64,000 nt of DNA from contig NW_026622808.1 of the NCBI RefSeq assembly GCF_023065955.2, positions 47,380,475 through 47,444,474 on the forward strand, read 5' to 3'. Shown here piece by piece: positions 1 to 11,765 of this stretch (position 1 is its first letter; each line of letters begins with the position of its first letter). Origin of the DNA: Ursus arctos. Taxonomy: Eukaryota > Chordata > Mammalia > Carnivora > Ursidae. The notes beneath the pieces are model-generated. The model was not told the DNA's origin. It was given only the letters and a program-made list of their open reading frames with translations, and made no database searches. A program made the translations under genes and the position numbers.

Positions 1-69
1 AACACCCTCCCAGGCCACACACTTCCTTTTATACAGTGAGTACAAACCCCAAAGGTGGACAGAAATCAA

Positions 70-240
70 GACCCACCTTTGCCACTTCCTGTGTGACCTC
101 ACCCAGGTTTCTGGCCCTCTCTGTGCCTCAGGTGCCTCGAATGTAAAAGGTACTTAAAACAGACCCTACACTATCTCCTGGGACCGCAGAGACGACTACA
201 ATGAAATGAAGCCCGTGAAGGCACACAGGGCAATGCCTTC
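70..240 (+). repeat. MIR SINE fragment
   Basis: The wording 'cttcctgtgtgacctcaccc ...' followed by 'ctctgtgcctca' and 'aatgtaaaa' matches the MIR core (gtgaccttgggcaag ... gtgcctcagtttcc ... tgtaaaat) with heavy divergence. This is an ancient mammalian tRNA-derived SINE. Confidence 0.6.
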
Positions 241-312
241 CACTGTCAGGGAACCACACACACCGACCACCGCCGTGTTTCATCTCGGAAGGTGGAACTC
301 TAAGAGGTGGCT

Positions 313-513
313 ATTTTTTTTTTTTTTAAGATTTAGTTATTTATTCCAGAGAGAGAGCACGAGCTCACATGAGCAGGGGGAGAGGGAGAGTCTCATGCAG
401 ACTCGGTGCTGAGCACAGAGCCCAAAGTGGGGCCCGATCCCACGACCCTGAGATCATGACCTCAGCTGAAACCAAGAGTCCGACGCTCAACCAATGAGCC
501 ACCGGAGCACCCC
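313..513 (-). mobile_element. CAN SINE (SINEC), minus orientation
   Basis: The 5' side on the + strand is a T-run followed by 'aagattt', a purine-rich GAGAGAG segment, 'gatcatgacctcagctgaaa' and 'gagccaccggagcacccc'. This is the reverse complement of the carnivore tRNA-Lys SINE (GGGGCxCC-TGGCTCA head). It lies in the sense orientation relative to LRIG1. Confidence 0.9.
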
Positions 514-2862
514 AAAACAGCTGATATTTTGATCACTTCTGAACTACAAAGAAACGGCAATTTTGTGTGACTCAATACAACGCGTAACGCTTCTATCTTG
601 CAGATTCCCCTCCTCTGAATAAGCAGGGCGAATCTCATATTCCCTCCCTAACACCCAACAATGACAGACCTTATGAAAGGAAGGCCCGGCCTAAATGCAA
701 ACACATTTCTTCCACTTGGGCTATAAAAGCTGGAAATGGCTCCCAGGTGTGAGCAGACACAATAGGCCCTGCCTTCTTTGCAAGGTCACCACGCGGGTCA
801 AAGTCAAGCCAGCCATTTTCGGATTAGGTGCACACGCTCCTGAGGCTTCCCCAGTGGTAAGTGGATTACAGAAGCCACCTGCAGGAAGTGGCCGAGGCAG
901 GGGGAGGGGGAGGAAATGGTCCTGCTTGGAAGGAGACGTTGATATGGGCGGGGGCGACCCCTTTCACACGGGAGATGGAGCAACCCAGAAGGCCTCCACC
1001 TGCGGGCCGGTGCTCACAGAGCCCTGCAGGGCTTTCAGCACCCACGGCTGCAAGAGAGGCACTTCCCTCCCACACCATCCACACACCCAGGCCTCCTTGT
1101 GCTCAATGGGTCTTGGACTATATTTCAAGTTTACCCGGTCACCAGAAGAAATGAGAAAGAGAGGAGGGGAGAGAGCCACACACACACCACAAGCCAACTC
1201 TGAACCACAGAACCTAAGCTACCGAGTTCCCAAAAAAGACAGTGACCTCCATGAGCCTGTGCCTATTTCCCCCGCCTCCCCTTGCGGGGCTCCCCAGACC
1301 CACAGCTGGTGTTCGCTTCACTTTCTCAGCAAATGACTTGCAGATGTACCGCTCATCTGGCTGCCTCACCACCCCCACTCACAAAGAGAGAGAGAAAAAA
1401 AGGAAAATGACAAGTCATGACTGTGTGATTTGGCAGGCTTGCAGTGGGGGCCACTGTAGCTCCTTTCCCAGCAAAAGGCTCCCTTAGACTCAGGGCAAGA
1501 GGCAGTCTGCACGACAGAACCCCTGGGAAGTTTCCGGGACAGCCAGCTGCTTTCTTTGTAAACCGGGCGTTTAATTTTCGACTTTGAGGCTCATTGGTGG
1601 TACCCAGCGGCTGATGAGGCTGCAGTTCTAAGAACCAGGGGTCCTGCTCTGCCTTCCAACAGAAGCTTGCTGGCTCTTCACAGCAGCCTGCCTGCTGACA
1701 AAGCAAAAAATGGGGACGGGCACATGGGCCTTAAAATGGAGCAAGCCATGTCCTGTGAGTACGTCTCCAAGGACCCAACATGTCGGTCGATGGCCAAGCA
1801 TGCCAGGTGCTCCATGTGACGCCTGTAACTTACTTGTGTGGGGGGGGGAGAGAAAGGAGATCCAGGCCGGGGGAGCCTCAGCTAAACTGTCACTCCACAG
1901 GGGAAACCTCCCCCTCTCACAGCCCATCAGCGACAGCAGTGAGGAACCCCATAGACCTTGCCAGGCCCTCACCTGCATTACGATGGTCTGCTCACCCACC
2001 TTTCTCTGCAGCTAGCTTAGGAGTTCCTTGGGGGCAGAAACCCCAGCCCGTGGGGCATGTCTGTGTGGCTTCCCCTCACAGCAAGCCGCAGCAGCCCTCC
2101 ATCTGAGCCGCTGGTCTCCATCCTGAGCCCACCTCATCCTCCTCCCCCTCTATCTCTTTTGCTCACGGATGACCAGGATGACAGCCTCCTGGTGGCAGAA
2201 CACAGGGACCCCAGGGGGTGAGTAAGGGGGTGGGCGGGCAGGTGTGGGCCCTGAGTTTTGATTCCATTAGGACAGGGGCTGACTGCCCACCTTTCAGACG
2301 CTCCCTTTAACTTGCACCTGCAACAAAGGAGTACCATTCACGTCTCAGACGAGGGCAAAGATTTATCTGATAGCAGTGACTGATAACCAGCAGGAAGGTA
2401 AATGGTGCTAAAAGCACCTCCCTGCACGGGCTCTTTCTGCCCAGGGAGGCGGGGCGGTACACAGAGCCTTTCATACCCGCGCACGGAGGCAGGAACAGGT
2501 CCCCTGCCAGGCTAGGCTGTTCACCAAGCGCTCCCTGCTTCTGCAGTAACTGGTGAAGGTCTGCTGGGGAGATCTGCGTGATCACCAATACACAGCAAAT
2601 TAAGCAGAGACAAATTTATAACAGCCGTGAGCCTCAAACCCACAGACAGCCGGATCTGTTCTGCTCCCCAGCACCTTCTTCAGGAGTAAATATCTCACCA
2701 GGCTTTTGAGCCCCGCTGCCCCAAACAAATGCCCAGTGTCAAACCGGCAACAGTAGGAACTTGTCTTAAGTAATTTACTGCCCTCCAAAAGCTAAGCAGT
2801 TTCGTAAAGACGCCACACCTGAGTTTTGGAGCGCCCAACACCCCCATCCCTATGTAAAACCA

Positions 2863-3047
2863 GGCAGTGGTTCTCAAAGGTGGGTTCCCAGACCAGCAGC
2901 AGCACCTGGGAACTTGGGAGCAAGGCAAATTCTTGAACAGCACTGCAGACCCACTGGATCAGAAACGGGCTGAGGCCTGGCCATCTGGGTCTCAGCAAGC
3001 CTTCTAGGTGATGCTGACAGATGGCTCAGGTTGAGAATCACAGAGGT
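2863..3047 (+). mobile_element. MER5A-like hAT-Charlie DNA transposon fossil
   Basis: It begins 'cagtggttctcaaaggtggg' with 'ccagaccagcagcagcacct', and ends with a 'ggtgatgctgac ... gttgagaatcac' segment. This matches the short non-autonomous MER5A consensus and its near-inverted ends. Confidence 0.8.
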
Positions 3048-3962
3048 GACGGGGACAGCCATGATCTCCCAAGGGAATGGGTGTGCTGTTTCATCTACAG
3101 CAAAGTTTCAGTTCACACCAACGACACTCTGGGCAAAAAAGGCAGAAAGTGAGCACGGCTCTGAAGACACAGGAGAGGAACCGCGGCCCCCTTTTCATAC
3201 ATAATGTGTTGTTTTCTGACTAGGGCCACAGCTTCCCTTTAGCGTGTGGGAAACGAATGGGCCACAGACCGCTCAAGGAACAAGGACGTTCACTGAAATC
3301 TGACTTGGGACTTTTTAAACACGACTTTGTTCAGTTTCTGCCTCGAGTGTCTCAGTCACTATTAACTCCACACTTCCGAGGAGAAGGCAATACAAAGCCG
3401 CCAACAGCGCAGACAGGGTATCCTTGCACACCAACATCAAAACAGACTGGCCTCACTTCCAGCACGGCTACACGGGCTTCTCAGGGGGAGGACGCGTCTC
3501 TGAAGCAGAATGGGGCAAGGGCTACCCAATTCCACATTTTCTAAGAAACTGGATTAAGTCCACTCTTAGTCTCATGATTTATGGATGGTTTAGCAAATTC
3601 CTCTACAGGAGGGACGGATGATCCTATACCTTTGGGAGAATTGCTACACCCACCTCACTCACTCACTCAGCACACACACCTACAGGCCAGGCCCCCCAGC
3701 TCCGGCTACGTGTCCATATACAAGGAGCTTCACCATCTGAGACGACTGCTCAAGGTTCCCAGATGAAGTGTCATTTCATACTTCTGAGGATGAACATGGT
3801 GTGTAGAAAAAACAAAACCAACAACAAAGGTTTTAATATCAATTCTGTATTATGTCTGCAGATGACGACCTTCCTCCAGGTGAGGCAATATGGAGAAAGT
3901 TTTAAAGGCAGCTAAGTGAAGAGAAAGGCAAGAAGCCTCATCCCAACTCACTAGGGGGAGAA

Positions 3963-3964
<2 letters not shown>

Positions 3965-4004
<40 letters not shown>
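3965..4004 (+). repeat. (AC)20 microsatellite
   Basis: An uninterrupted AC dinucleotide run of about 40 bp, likely length-polymorphic. It lies in LRIG1 intron 3. Confidence 0.98.
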
Positions 4005-4007
<3 letters not shown>

Positions 4008-4704
4008 TTCAGGAACCCCAGCCAGCTATTTATTACTCCGTGTACTTTCTCCTGTGCCATACGCCTGATCACTAACAGCCTAGCTCTGGGCCCCAAGATG
4101 AGCCAGCTGAGTTCCGGGTCCCCTTCTCCGTGGCTTCTGGCTTTCGGACCCTCTTAGAGACTAATTCCTCCCCTCAGTCCTGAGCAGCCACAGCCAAATC
4201 ATCACTGACTCCCCTGCAAGGCCTGCTCTTTAATTAGACCTCAGTGTGAATCGATCTTTGATTTAATGAGCCTGTAAAGAAGACGGATTTGGCCCCTCTT
4301 TGTTCTAGAGGGTTTACTGGGCAGGCACACGGAAAGTTAAGAACTGCTATTGATCTTACTTCCCCAGAAGATACAGCCAAGAAGAACGCTCTATCCTCCA
4401 CGGCCTCGGGCTCCCTCTATTCCACCCAGGGCTCCTTCCACTTAACCGGCTCTGAGTGGGGTCACAGACAGGACACCAGGTTTCATTCCTTCCAGGTTTT
4501 TATTCTCCAGAAGTTACAATAAAGACATGTTAAATATACCATCCCTTTTACTTAATCCATTTTTCTTTAGCCAAGAGGTCACAGCAAAATAGGTAACTGT
4601 GGAGACTGACATCCACCTGTGATATTTTTACTTAAATTATTCTGAGACTTCCAAATACATTTTGCTAACATGAGAGAAAAATACTTTTCTCCAAAAAAAA
4701 AAAA

Positions 4705-4918
4705 AATTAATTTTCAGATTAGTGGTTGCCAGGAGTCTGGGAGGAAGGGGATGGGGTATGGTTTTTTGTTTTTTTTTTTTTAGGTAATGACAACATTCTG
4801 GAGTTAGAAACTGATGATGGCTGCAAAACACTGAGAATGAACTAAAAGCTGCTGAACTGTATACTCTAAAATGCTTAAAACAGCGAGTTTTAGGTGATGT
4901 TAATTTTATCTCAATAAA
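4705..4918 (+). mobile_element. LINE-1 (old L1M) 3' UTR end
   Basis: 'agtggttgccaggagtctgg' leads to a G-rich stretch, 'acattctggagttagaaact', 'gaactgtatactc' and 'ttttatctcaataaaa', the standard order of the old mammalian L1 3' UTR. No coding part is kept. Confidence 0.8.
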
Positions 4919-4932
4919 AAAATTAGTTTTCA

Positions 4933-5056
4933 AGGGGCACCCAGCTGGCTCCGTCCGTGGAGCACGTGACTCTTAATCTTGATCCTGGGGTGGTGAGTTC
5001 AAGCCGCACACTGGGTGTAAAGATTACTTAAAATCTTTAGAACAAATTATTTTTTT
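4933..5056 (+). mobile_element. CAN SINE (SINEC), short old copy
   Basis: Head 'ggggcacccagctggctccg', body with 'ggtggtgagttcaagccgca' and 'ctgggtgtaaagattactta'. It is flanked by a near-perfect target duplication, aaaaaattagttttca / aaaaaatttgttttca, showing insertion into the A-tail of the preceding L1. Confidence 0.85.
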
Positions 5057-5269
5057 AAAAAATTTGTTTTCATGACTAGAAGTAAACGGTGTTACGATGT
5101 GTTTTCAAATAAGACAGAAACCGAAGGGATTTTAATAGTACTGTTACAGAGTCACAAGTAACTGTGTGCAAGTCATCTCTGCCGAGCTCGCCCATCTGAT
5201 CTAGGCCAAAGGCGGTGGAGAGTGAACAGACACGGGGAAGGGACGAGGTATAAAATATACACCAACTGT

Positions 5270-5372
5270 GGGGCGCCTGACTGGCTCCGTCGGCGGAGTC
5301 GGCCACTCTCAGTCTCAGGGTGGTGAGCTGGAGCCCCAGGTCAGGGATAGAGGGTCCTTAAAACACACACCC
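5270..5372 (+). mobile_element. CAN SINE (SINEC), diverged/short copy
   Basis: Head 'ggggcgcctgactggctccg', with 'agtctcagggtggtgagctg' and 'gagccccaggtc'. The 3' part is degraded and ends in an A/C-rich tail. Confidence 0.8.
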
Positions 5373-5670
5373 ACCCAGCCCTCAAGTGGAAAAGAAGTTA
5401 CCTGGACCGAGCCCAGGGCCGGATGGGAAACATGTTACAGCTGACACGCGTGAGACGAAAGCAAACGTCGATTTCACAGCAAGCTTTTTACTCCTAGGAC
5501 TGAAAAAAATCCAACCGTTTCCACTGTAACCGATCTTCGCAATGATACAAGTGCAGTAACACCACAGGAAAAGCGGAAATTTTTCTTCACCAGAAACGTC
5601 ACTTATGCATCAGACAAAATTACTGTTGCCGTGGGAATCGTAACATGAGTTTCCTGGACTTCAAATTAAA

Positions 5671-5690
5671 ACACACACACACACACACAC
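5671..5690 (+). repeat. (AC)10 microsatellite
   Basis: A short uninterrupted AC run in intron 3. Confidence 0.95.
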
Positions 5691-6274
5691 AACGGAAACG
5701 TAAAAATCTACCGGCAGATTCTGCTCCCTTTTAACAAAACTCTTGTTTCTTCTTAGAACTGTTTTATCAAATTAGCTGCCTCAGTCCCCACCCCGATCCT
5801 ATTAAAAGCTTTCCTTGAGTTTCATGCTTTTTTGTTAGTAAGGACAAATGGCTTTGGCATTATCCTCAGAACATGATGCAAATAAATCTGCTCTCTTACA
5901 ACTACTTTAATTGAATTAGATGCCTTTAATCAGAAAGGATTAACCAATTGAAATTTTACTGAATGACTTCAGTTCCCAAAACTCTGCAGAAGTCTGCGCT
6001 AAAGCCCTGACAGTAAAGCCGGACGCAAAATTAGCCACCGGCCCCCTCCCCGGGGCCCTCCCAACTGTGACCCCTGCGAAGGAGGGCCCTGATGCCCTGA
6101 CGCCTGGGGCCTCAGAGCACTGTCGTGTGAGCAAGGAGCCAGGTCACGGACCGGGACTCAGGTCACTGGAAACCAAGCATGGAGATGCCGAGCTGATTTC
6201 CAGAGGCAAACGTCAGCATGGACAGGTGTCGGAGCTGCAGACCACAAACCCGCTACTTCTGTGGGAGCCAGTGT

Positions 6275-6450
6275 GCTGCCCGAGTGCTTACAGCACAGCA
6301 GGGTCCGTCATTTCTCTCATGACCTGACCGCCCCTGTGCTGTTTCCGCGTCACAGAAGGAATATGAAACTGTCTCAGCCCCTTCATTCAACAGAGGAGAC
6401 AAAAGCAACCTGTCCCAGGCCACGACATCAGTCAGAGCAGGATGCATGCC
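6275..6450 (-). repeat. Possible MIR fragment
   Basis: 'gtgctgcccgagtgcttaca' with later 'cattcaacagaggagacaaa' and 'ctgtcccaggccac' resembles a decayed reverse-orientation MIR (gccaggcact ... acagatgaggaaac ... gcccaaggtcac). Confidence 0.4.
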
Positions 6451-7621
6451 AGGTCTGCCCTTTCCGTGAGGCCCCCACCTATGAACGCGTCCCCAGAAAG
6501 CTGTGCCACTCCTCTACTCAGCTGACCTCTGCCAGCTAGTCCCTTCGCACATTATTTTCCAGCTCCTCGGCCTGCCCACAACGGGAGGGTGCGAAGCAAA
6601 TACGAGTCTGGGGGTTAGGGCATGAAATGAGACGTGTATGGAGCGTGCTGACTTACCATGTTTTCACACACTATGCTAGGGGCTTCCCAGATGTGATAGC
6701 ATCAAACCCTGGTGAGGACACTCTCAGATGGCCTCTGGGCCCCAACCTCAGGGGCACAGAAGGGACCTACTACGTATTTGTTGAACATACGACACTTTTT
6801 AATTCAGTGTTTCTGAAGAGCGATAGACACACCAGCAAAACACGTTCTTCAAGGCCTGGTGGATGGGAATGGTCCTGGGAACAGAGATGCTGAGCCCTTC
6901 CTGAGCCAGGCTGGAGGGACACGCTGCCTGCTGCCTACTTTCGTCCCTGTCCTTTGCACAGTCCCCTTGGGAAATGCAGAAAGGCATGAAGGATGATAGC
7001 AAAATTATCCATGATCTTGCTACCCAGATGTCATGCTGCTAACCTAACTTTGCAGGCACTGGATCCAGGGAACACAGGCCTCTCAGAGAAAAGGAAGATC
7101 AACACCCTTCAGTTTCTGTGGTTTCAGAGAAATCACTGACCAAGTCAGATGGAGACCAGCGTCCGGCCAAAGAGGAGGCCGCCAATACTAACCTGCATTT
7201 TCCAGACTCACTCAAAACCAGGAGGGAGTCTTTATTTCTTCTCCCTGCTTTACATAGTTTAACGCTGTCTAATTGGAATAGCAGGAACAAGGCCAACCGG
7301 CCCCACGGCTCCAGGCACTTGGGCCAAGGAACAGAAATGTATTTTTAGTCAGCAGAGCAAGGCGTGATTCAAAGTACGACAGGCCCCCAGGGCAAGCTGG
7401 GGGCCCTGCCGGTCTCCAGCACCGGGCAGCTCAGAGTCACCTGCCATGCTCCCGCACCCAGTGTGTGGGGGCAGATAAAGAAAAAGAGCACGCCACAGGC
7501 CTCTGTGTGCAGTCTCAGTCCTACCTCTCCACTTGGCAACTTACAGGAACTGTAAGTGACACAGAGATGTTCCCTGTGTTCCTGGTTTCCTCCCCGAGGG
7601 AAGAGCAAGGGGAGGGAAAGC

Positions 7622-7790
7622 AGTGCTTCTCACACTTGAATGAGTGCGCAAAGGGCCAAAGGACCTTACTAAGGCACCTTCTCATCCAGTGCGACTGAGC
7701 TGAGGCCTGCGATCCTGCATTTCTAACGAGCTCAGTGCAGGTAGGACATTGTTGGCCCAGGAACCATACTTTAAGTAGCAAGAAGTTAAA
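7622..7790 (-). mobile_element. MER5A-like DNA transposon fossil, reverse orientation
   Basis: 'gtgcttctcacacttgaatg', 'cctgcatttctaacgagctc' and 'aggaaccatactttaag' follow the MER5A order read from the other strand (tctcaaactttagtgtg ... gcatttctaacaagt ... ggaccacactt). Confidence 0.7.
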
Positions 7791-8104
7791 AGCATCTTCT
7801 AGTGCTGCTCTGTGAATATACAGGGAGCATCACATCCTTAATGAGGCTCCAGTACGGGTAACTCACTTAATTTAGCCAGCAGTTCAACACCTTCCAGATG
7901 CTGGACACACAGGCAGATGGGTACAAAGACACAGTCAGACCCTTGCCTGTCCATCTTGGGACAAGAGGCCACAACCTTCATTCCAGCACTCCACAGAAAC
8001 AAGCACTGACTCACAGATCCTGTCGCCCTATCGGTAAGATCACGCCAAGGCCCCTGGGGCCATGTGACAAGCGGCCACAAGCCAGAAGCAGCAGCCACCA
8101 TCTG

Positions 8105-8300
8105 TCAAACACCTTGTATGTGTTATGCACGATGCCAGGAGTTTCCTATACTACAATGCACTTCTCTCGAACCTCTGGCTCACCTTCCTCATGTGTAAAG
8201 TGGATTAAAGAAACTCTCTGTAAATGACGACAATGAAGTTTGGAGAGAGAAAGCTGTTTCTCCAGGACACGGAGCTGGGGCCACCGTTCTAACCGCGTGC
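8105..8300 (-). repeat. MIR fragment, reverse orientation
   Basis: 'gttatgcacgatgccaggag' then 'atgaagtttggagagagaaa' and 'ctccaggacacggagctgg' follow the reverse MIR order (gtgccaggcactg ... gaggaaactgaggcacagag ... aaggtcacacagctgg). Confidence 0.5.
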
Positions 8301-8419
8301 TATTTCAATCCTGCAATGCCTTGAAAAGGGTTAAGCCCAACACCCCATCTTATAAGGATAGAGCACCTTCCAAACACAGGGCCTGTTGCCAGCAAAAACC
8401 TGACACCTGCAAGCTACAA

Positions 8420-8446
8420 GAGCCATCATATAAGAGCCATCATATG
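8420..8446 (+). repeat. 14-bp direct duplication
   Basis: AGAGCCATCATATA is followed at once by AGAGCCATCATAT. This is a small tandem slippage-type duplication with no evident function. Confidence 0.9.
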
Positions 8447-8666
8447 GATGACATCTTCCCACCAAGTCCCTCTGCTCCGCCTGCCAAGCCTCGGTGCCGA
8501 GAAAAGATACATGCAGGTGAGCAAACGAGCTCTAACACTGGCAGAATCAAAATCAAATAAAAATAGGCAGGGCTGGTATGGAAGAAGGAAATTTAGCGTG
8601 GAGAGATAGGTGCTCTGCTGAGGAGGCTGCCCAGAGAATCTGGCTGAGAAAACTGTTGGGACTCAC

Positions 8667-8690
8667 GGGGGGGGGGGGGGGGGGGGGGGG
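8667..8690 (+). repeat. G homopolymer of 24
   Basis: Twenty-four consecutive G on the + strand (C on the LRIG1 strand). It is quadruplex-competent as DNA and a likely sequencing or assembly trouble spot, so the true length is uncertain. Confidence 0.9.
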
Positions 8691-9333
8691 TATCTGGAAG
8701 GACCTCTGGGCGGGTTTCACACAAGCAAGCCCCTCCCGCTGAGGGCTGACATGGGCATCGCTCAGGAGCAGAGGCTCTTAGCAGCTCCGATGAGAACACG
8801 TCCCGCTTGCATCCTCCCTTCCTTTTAAAGTCCCTTTATAGCCTTTATCATTTCCAGCGTGTTGTCGAACACTTGACCACATCAACAGATTCCTTACTTT
8901 TAGCTTGATTTCAGAGGCCGGGGGGTATTTTCTTTTTTAAAGCTGTAAAAGTGAACTGGATCACGTGACCAGATTCATTGCCACAAACATGAGCTTGCTG
9001 TCTGGTAATTCACACGGCTTCCTTTCACTCCAGCTCATTCACTCCAAGCTGCAATTTACCCAGTAGGACCAAGACACTTATTAATTCTATACACCTCTTG
9101 GCACGGAGAAGACCAATTTCCCCCCAAATTAGGTGAGGCGAGTCTTCCGGTTTTAATTCTACAAACCTCAAAACAGCGAGCAAGGCACTTGTCACGAGCA
9201 TTAGGGCTATGTGGAGAAAGGCTGTTCTGCACCAGCAAGCACCGGGACACAAGTTTTCCTACCACCAAATGTCTGCAAGACAATACCACCGCTTCACAAC
9301 CCAGCTCAGGCTTCCCCGAGTGACATCACTTAC

Positions 9334-9408
9334 AGGAAGAGAGAGACGACGTGAGAAGCAGCAGCACCCAGCGACGGCACGGCTGTCAGCTCATTGTTAT
9401 TGAGGTAC
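9334..9408 (-). CDS. LRIG1: LRIG1 coding exon 3: second leucine-rich repeat
   Basis: This 75-bp exon completes Val95 and encodes residues 96-119, YLNNNELTAVPSLGAAASHV followed by VSLF, ending with the first two bases of a Leu codon. It is the next leucine-rich repeat of the LRIG1 ectodomain; YLNNNELTAVPSLGA is highly characteristic of LRIG1. The acceptor is TTACAG (CAG at 9409-9411). The donor is GTAAGT at 9328-9333. Both borders are phase 2, so exons 1-3 splice into one open frame of 359 nt. A short GCT run gives three alanines where I recall AA followed by SS in human, a minor difference. The following exon (expected to start with the HNKIRS-type repeat) was not found between 1 and 9333 and presumably lies beyond the window. 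Confidence 0.95.
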
Positions 9409-9542
9409 CTGTAACAACAAGAAGAAATTTCTCATTTTAAATTGGCAGTTTGAAAAATCTCGTACAAAGTAAATCAAAAAACAGTGCCAAGTTGGCCAAG
9501 GGAAGACGATACTGCAATGTTCAATAAAAGACAAAGAATTTT

Positions 9543-9716
9543 GTTTTTAAGATTTTATTTATTTGTGAGAGAGAGAGAGAGCATGAACAGGGAGAGGGGC
9601 AGAGGCAGAGGGAGAAGCAGATTCCCCACTAAGCAGGAAGCCCGACGTGGGGCTCCATCCCAGGACTCTGGGATCATGACCTGAGCTGAAGGCAGACACT
9701 TACCCAACCGTGCCCC
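9543..9716 (-). mobile_element. CAN SINE (SINEC), minus orientation, with target-site duplication
   Basis: 'tttttaagattttatttatt', a GAGAGA segment, 'gggatcatgacctgagctga' and terminal 'gtgcccc' are the reverse complement of SINEC. It is flanked by aaaagacaaagaatttt / aaaagataaagaatttt. It sits about 135 bp into intron 2 from the acceptor of exon 3. Confidence 0.92.
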
Positions 9717-11307
9717 AAAAGATAAAGAATTTTAAAAGAGTTTTTTAAAGATAGAGAAGTCACGTGAGCTCACAAAAACGAACATCTGTCACACCTATGG
9801 TTTAGTTAACACCCACTCGGGGGTGCTACCTGCCTTCCAGATTCTCAACTAGCTCCGAATTCAACACTGACAAACAGGGAACAGTGATGAAAGATCAAAA
9901 TACATGATGCAAAACAAAACCACCCTGAAACCACTGATGAGGCTGAAAGAGTCAGAAAAGGGTTTGGGGAGAAAGACCATCCCCTCCTGGTTGCTCTTCC
10001 ATGTCTGTGACACGGGGTTCTGCAAATCACAGCTCTGCCATCCCCAGAGGGTGACGCCCTCGCACCCAGGGCCAGAGCCTCACCCGTGCTCAGAGTTCCG
10101 AAGAGCTCGGAACATGTGGGCCAGTTATTCCAGTGTCTCAGCTGTGCAACAAATAACAAGGAACCTGGACTTGCAGAGTCTCATCTATTTGTGATTCCAG
10201 CTTCCCTGAACTCAGATGAAGCTTCCAGGCACGTTTGCCAGGAACATATACATACAGACACACGCTTCTGCACAAAGACATTTTGAAAACCCTCCGCAGA
10301 CCAGACATGCTCTCCAAGCCCCTTTCCTGCTCCAGCAGTCTAAATCTGTATTTCCAGAGTTCTTATGTCTTCATGAAAGGGAAAGCCCGCAAACCAAAAC
10401 ACAGTTCGCTGGGTCTTTCCCCAGAGGCTCTGCAACCCAGCCTCCTTACATGGACATGTATTTCCAAATCTGGGAAGAGAATCCAAAATCGGACTTGGGA
10501 AGTGAGCCCAAAAATCCTTAAGAAAGCCAGAGCACGGGGATCTAGCTCTCTGCTGGTTGACAGGCTGGAAAGAAACTGTATCTGAGATGCAGAATCAAAG
10601 AGATAACGCTAGGTTCTCTTCTTTTTTTCTTAAGAGAGTGTGTCTTACATGGACCATCTTCTTCCCGTTTGAAGACAAGGCCACTGAAATGACAGCTGCA
10701 TTCATACAAGTATACAGCTAGTATTGGCTTGAACAGAATAATCTGGTTGTCTGCCATCTTCTATAGATGTGAGCAGGAGGGGGAAAAAAAAAAGGAAAAG
10801 GCCTTGAATTATCCCATTTGCTTTCTGCAGTGCCAGAGCCAGTTAGAGATGAGGCTTGGCAATTACTGGGCTGTGGGACACAGAACGTCTGTTTCAATAG
10901 CTTCATGACTGAAGCATCTGGCAGAGAGAAAGCAGATCTCTATCATGTGGCAAATCCCTTCTTCACTTAAAGGGCCCTTGTCTGCGTGCTGAAGTAGACA
11001 ATTAATTACTTTAACAGTCTCTTATCTGACTGCCCCCGGAATCAGCCTGTTTCTGCTTCACCTCTTTGCTCCTCCAAGCCTGCAGCGATCCATTTCCCTT
11101 CTTGGTGCAGGGCTGATGAAAACTCTCCAGCAGTTTTAATCTCTCCTAATACATTTTCATGGTACCATTAATGTACTTACTACTCAAGGAGACCCTAAGA
11201 TCTTTGCAGAGCAAGGAAAACTAAGGTTAGGGCCGGCTGCCAATAAGTAGCTTGTGTAAGACATCTTCAGTGCCTAGGGATCTCTTCTAGAACACGATGA
11301 CGGTGCT

Positions 11308-11545
11308 AATAATAATGTTGGTAGCAGCTAACTTACGGAGGGGCTACTATGAGCCAGGCATGGCTCTAAGGACTTTCCAGTGTGTTAACTCATCTTTTAG
11401 ACCCCTAGGGGGTAAGTCCCATGGACATTCCCATTGTACCAAGAAGGAAATGGAAACACTGAGGTGTTGACTAATCTGATGGTCACTGTAGTAAGAGGCA
11501 GTGGCCCAGGGAGTGTAGCCCCCAAGTCTAGCTTCCTAACCACTG
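11308..11545 (-). repeat. MIR SINE, near full length, reverse orientation
   Basis: 'ctactatgagccaggcatgg', 'ctctaaggactttcc', 'gttaactcatcttttagacc' and 'gaaatggaaacactgaggtg' follow the reverse MIR consensus in order. Confidence 0.8.
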
Positions 11546-11569
11546 ACTACCCTCCATTTCTTTATAAGT

Positions 11570-11765
11570 ACAGCAGCAACTCCACATGCATGATGCAACT
11601 TCATTATCACCACTCTGAGTCAGGTACTCATGCTGGTCCCTACCCTGGAGCTAAGGGCTCTAAGTCAAGTTTCAGTTGCAATCACGAGGCTAAGGCCACA
11701 CAACTAGACAGTGGCACAAGCAAGAGCTCAACCCAAGAAGGGCTGCACATCAGAGGCGAGCCACG
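11570..11765 (-). repeat. MIR SINE, second tandem fossil copy
   Basis: 'gagtcaggtactcatgctgg' and 'gaggctaaggccacacaact' with 'agtggcacaag' follow the reverse MIR consensus. It lies beside another MIR in the same orientation. Confidence 0.55.

Noticed and set aside
3965..4004. Regular short repeats resembling a CRISPR array.
   Set aside because: All regular repeats here are microsatellites or a minisatellite in a mammalian genome; no repeat-spacer structure exists.
1..9333. Search for LRIG1 exon 4 on the minus strand.
   Set aside because: No segment with the expected LRR wording and phase-2 GT/AG borders was found; it probably lies beyond base 1.
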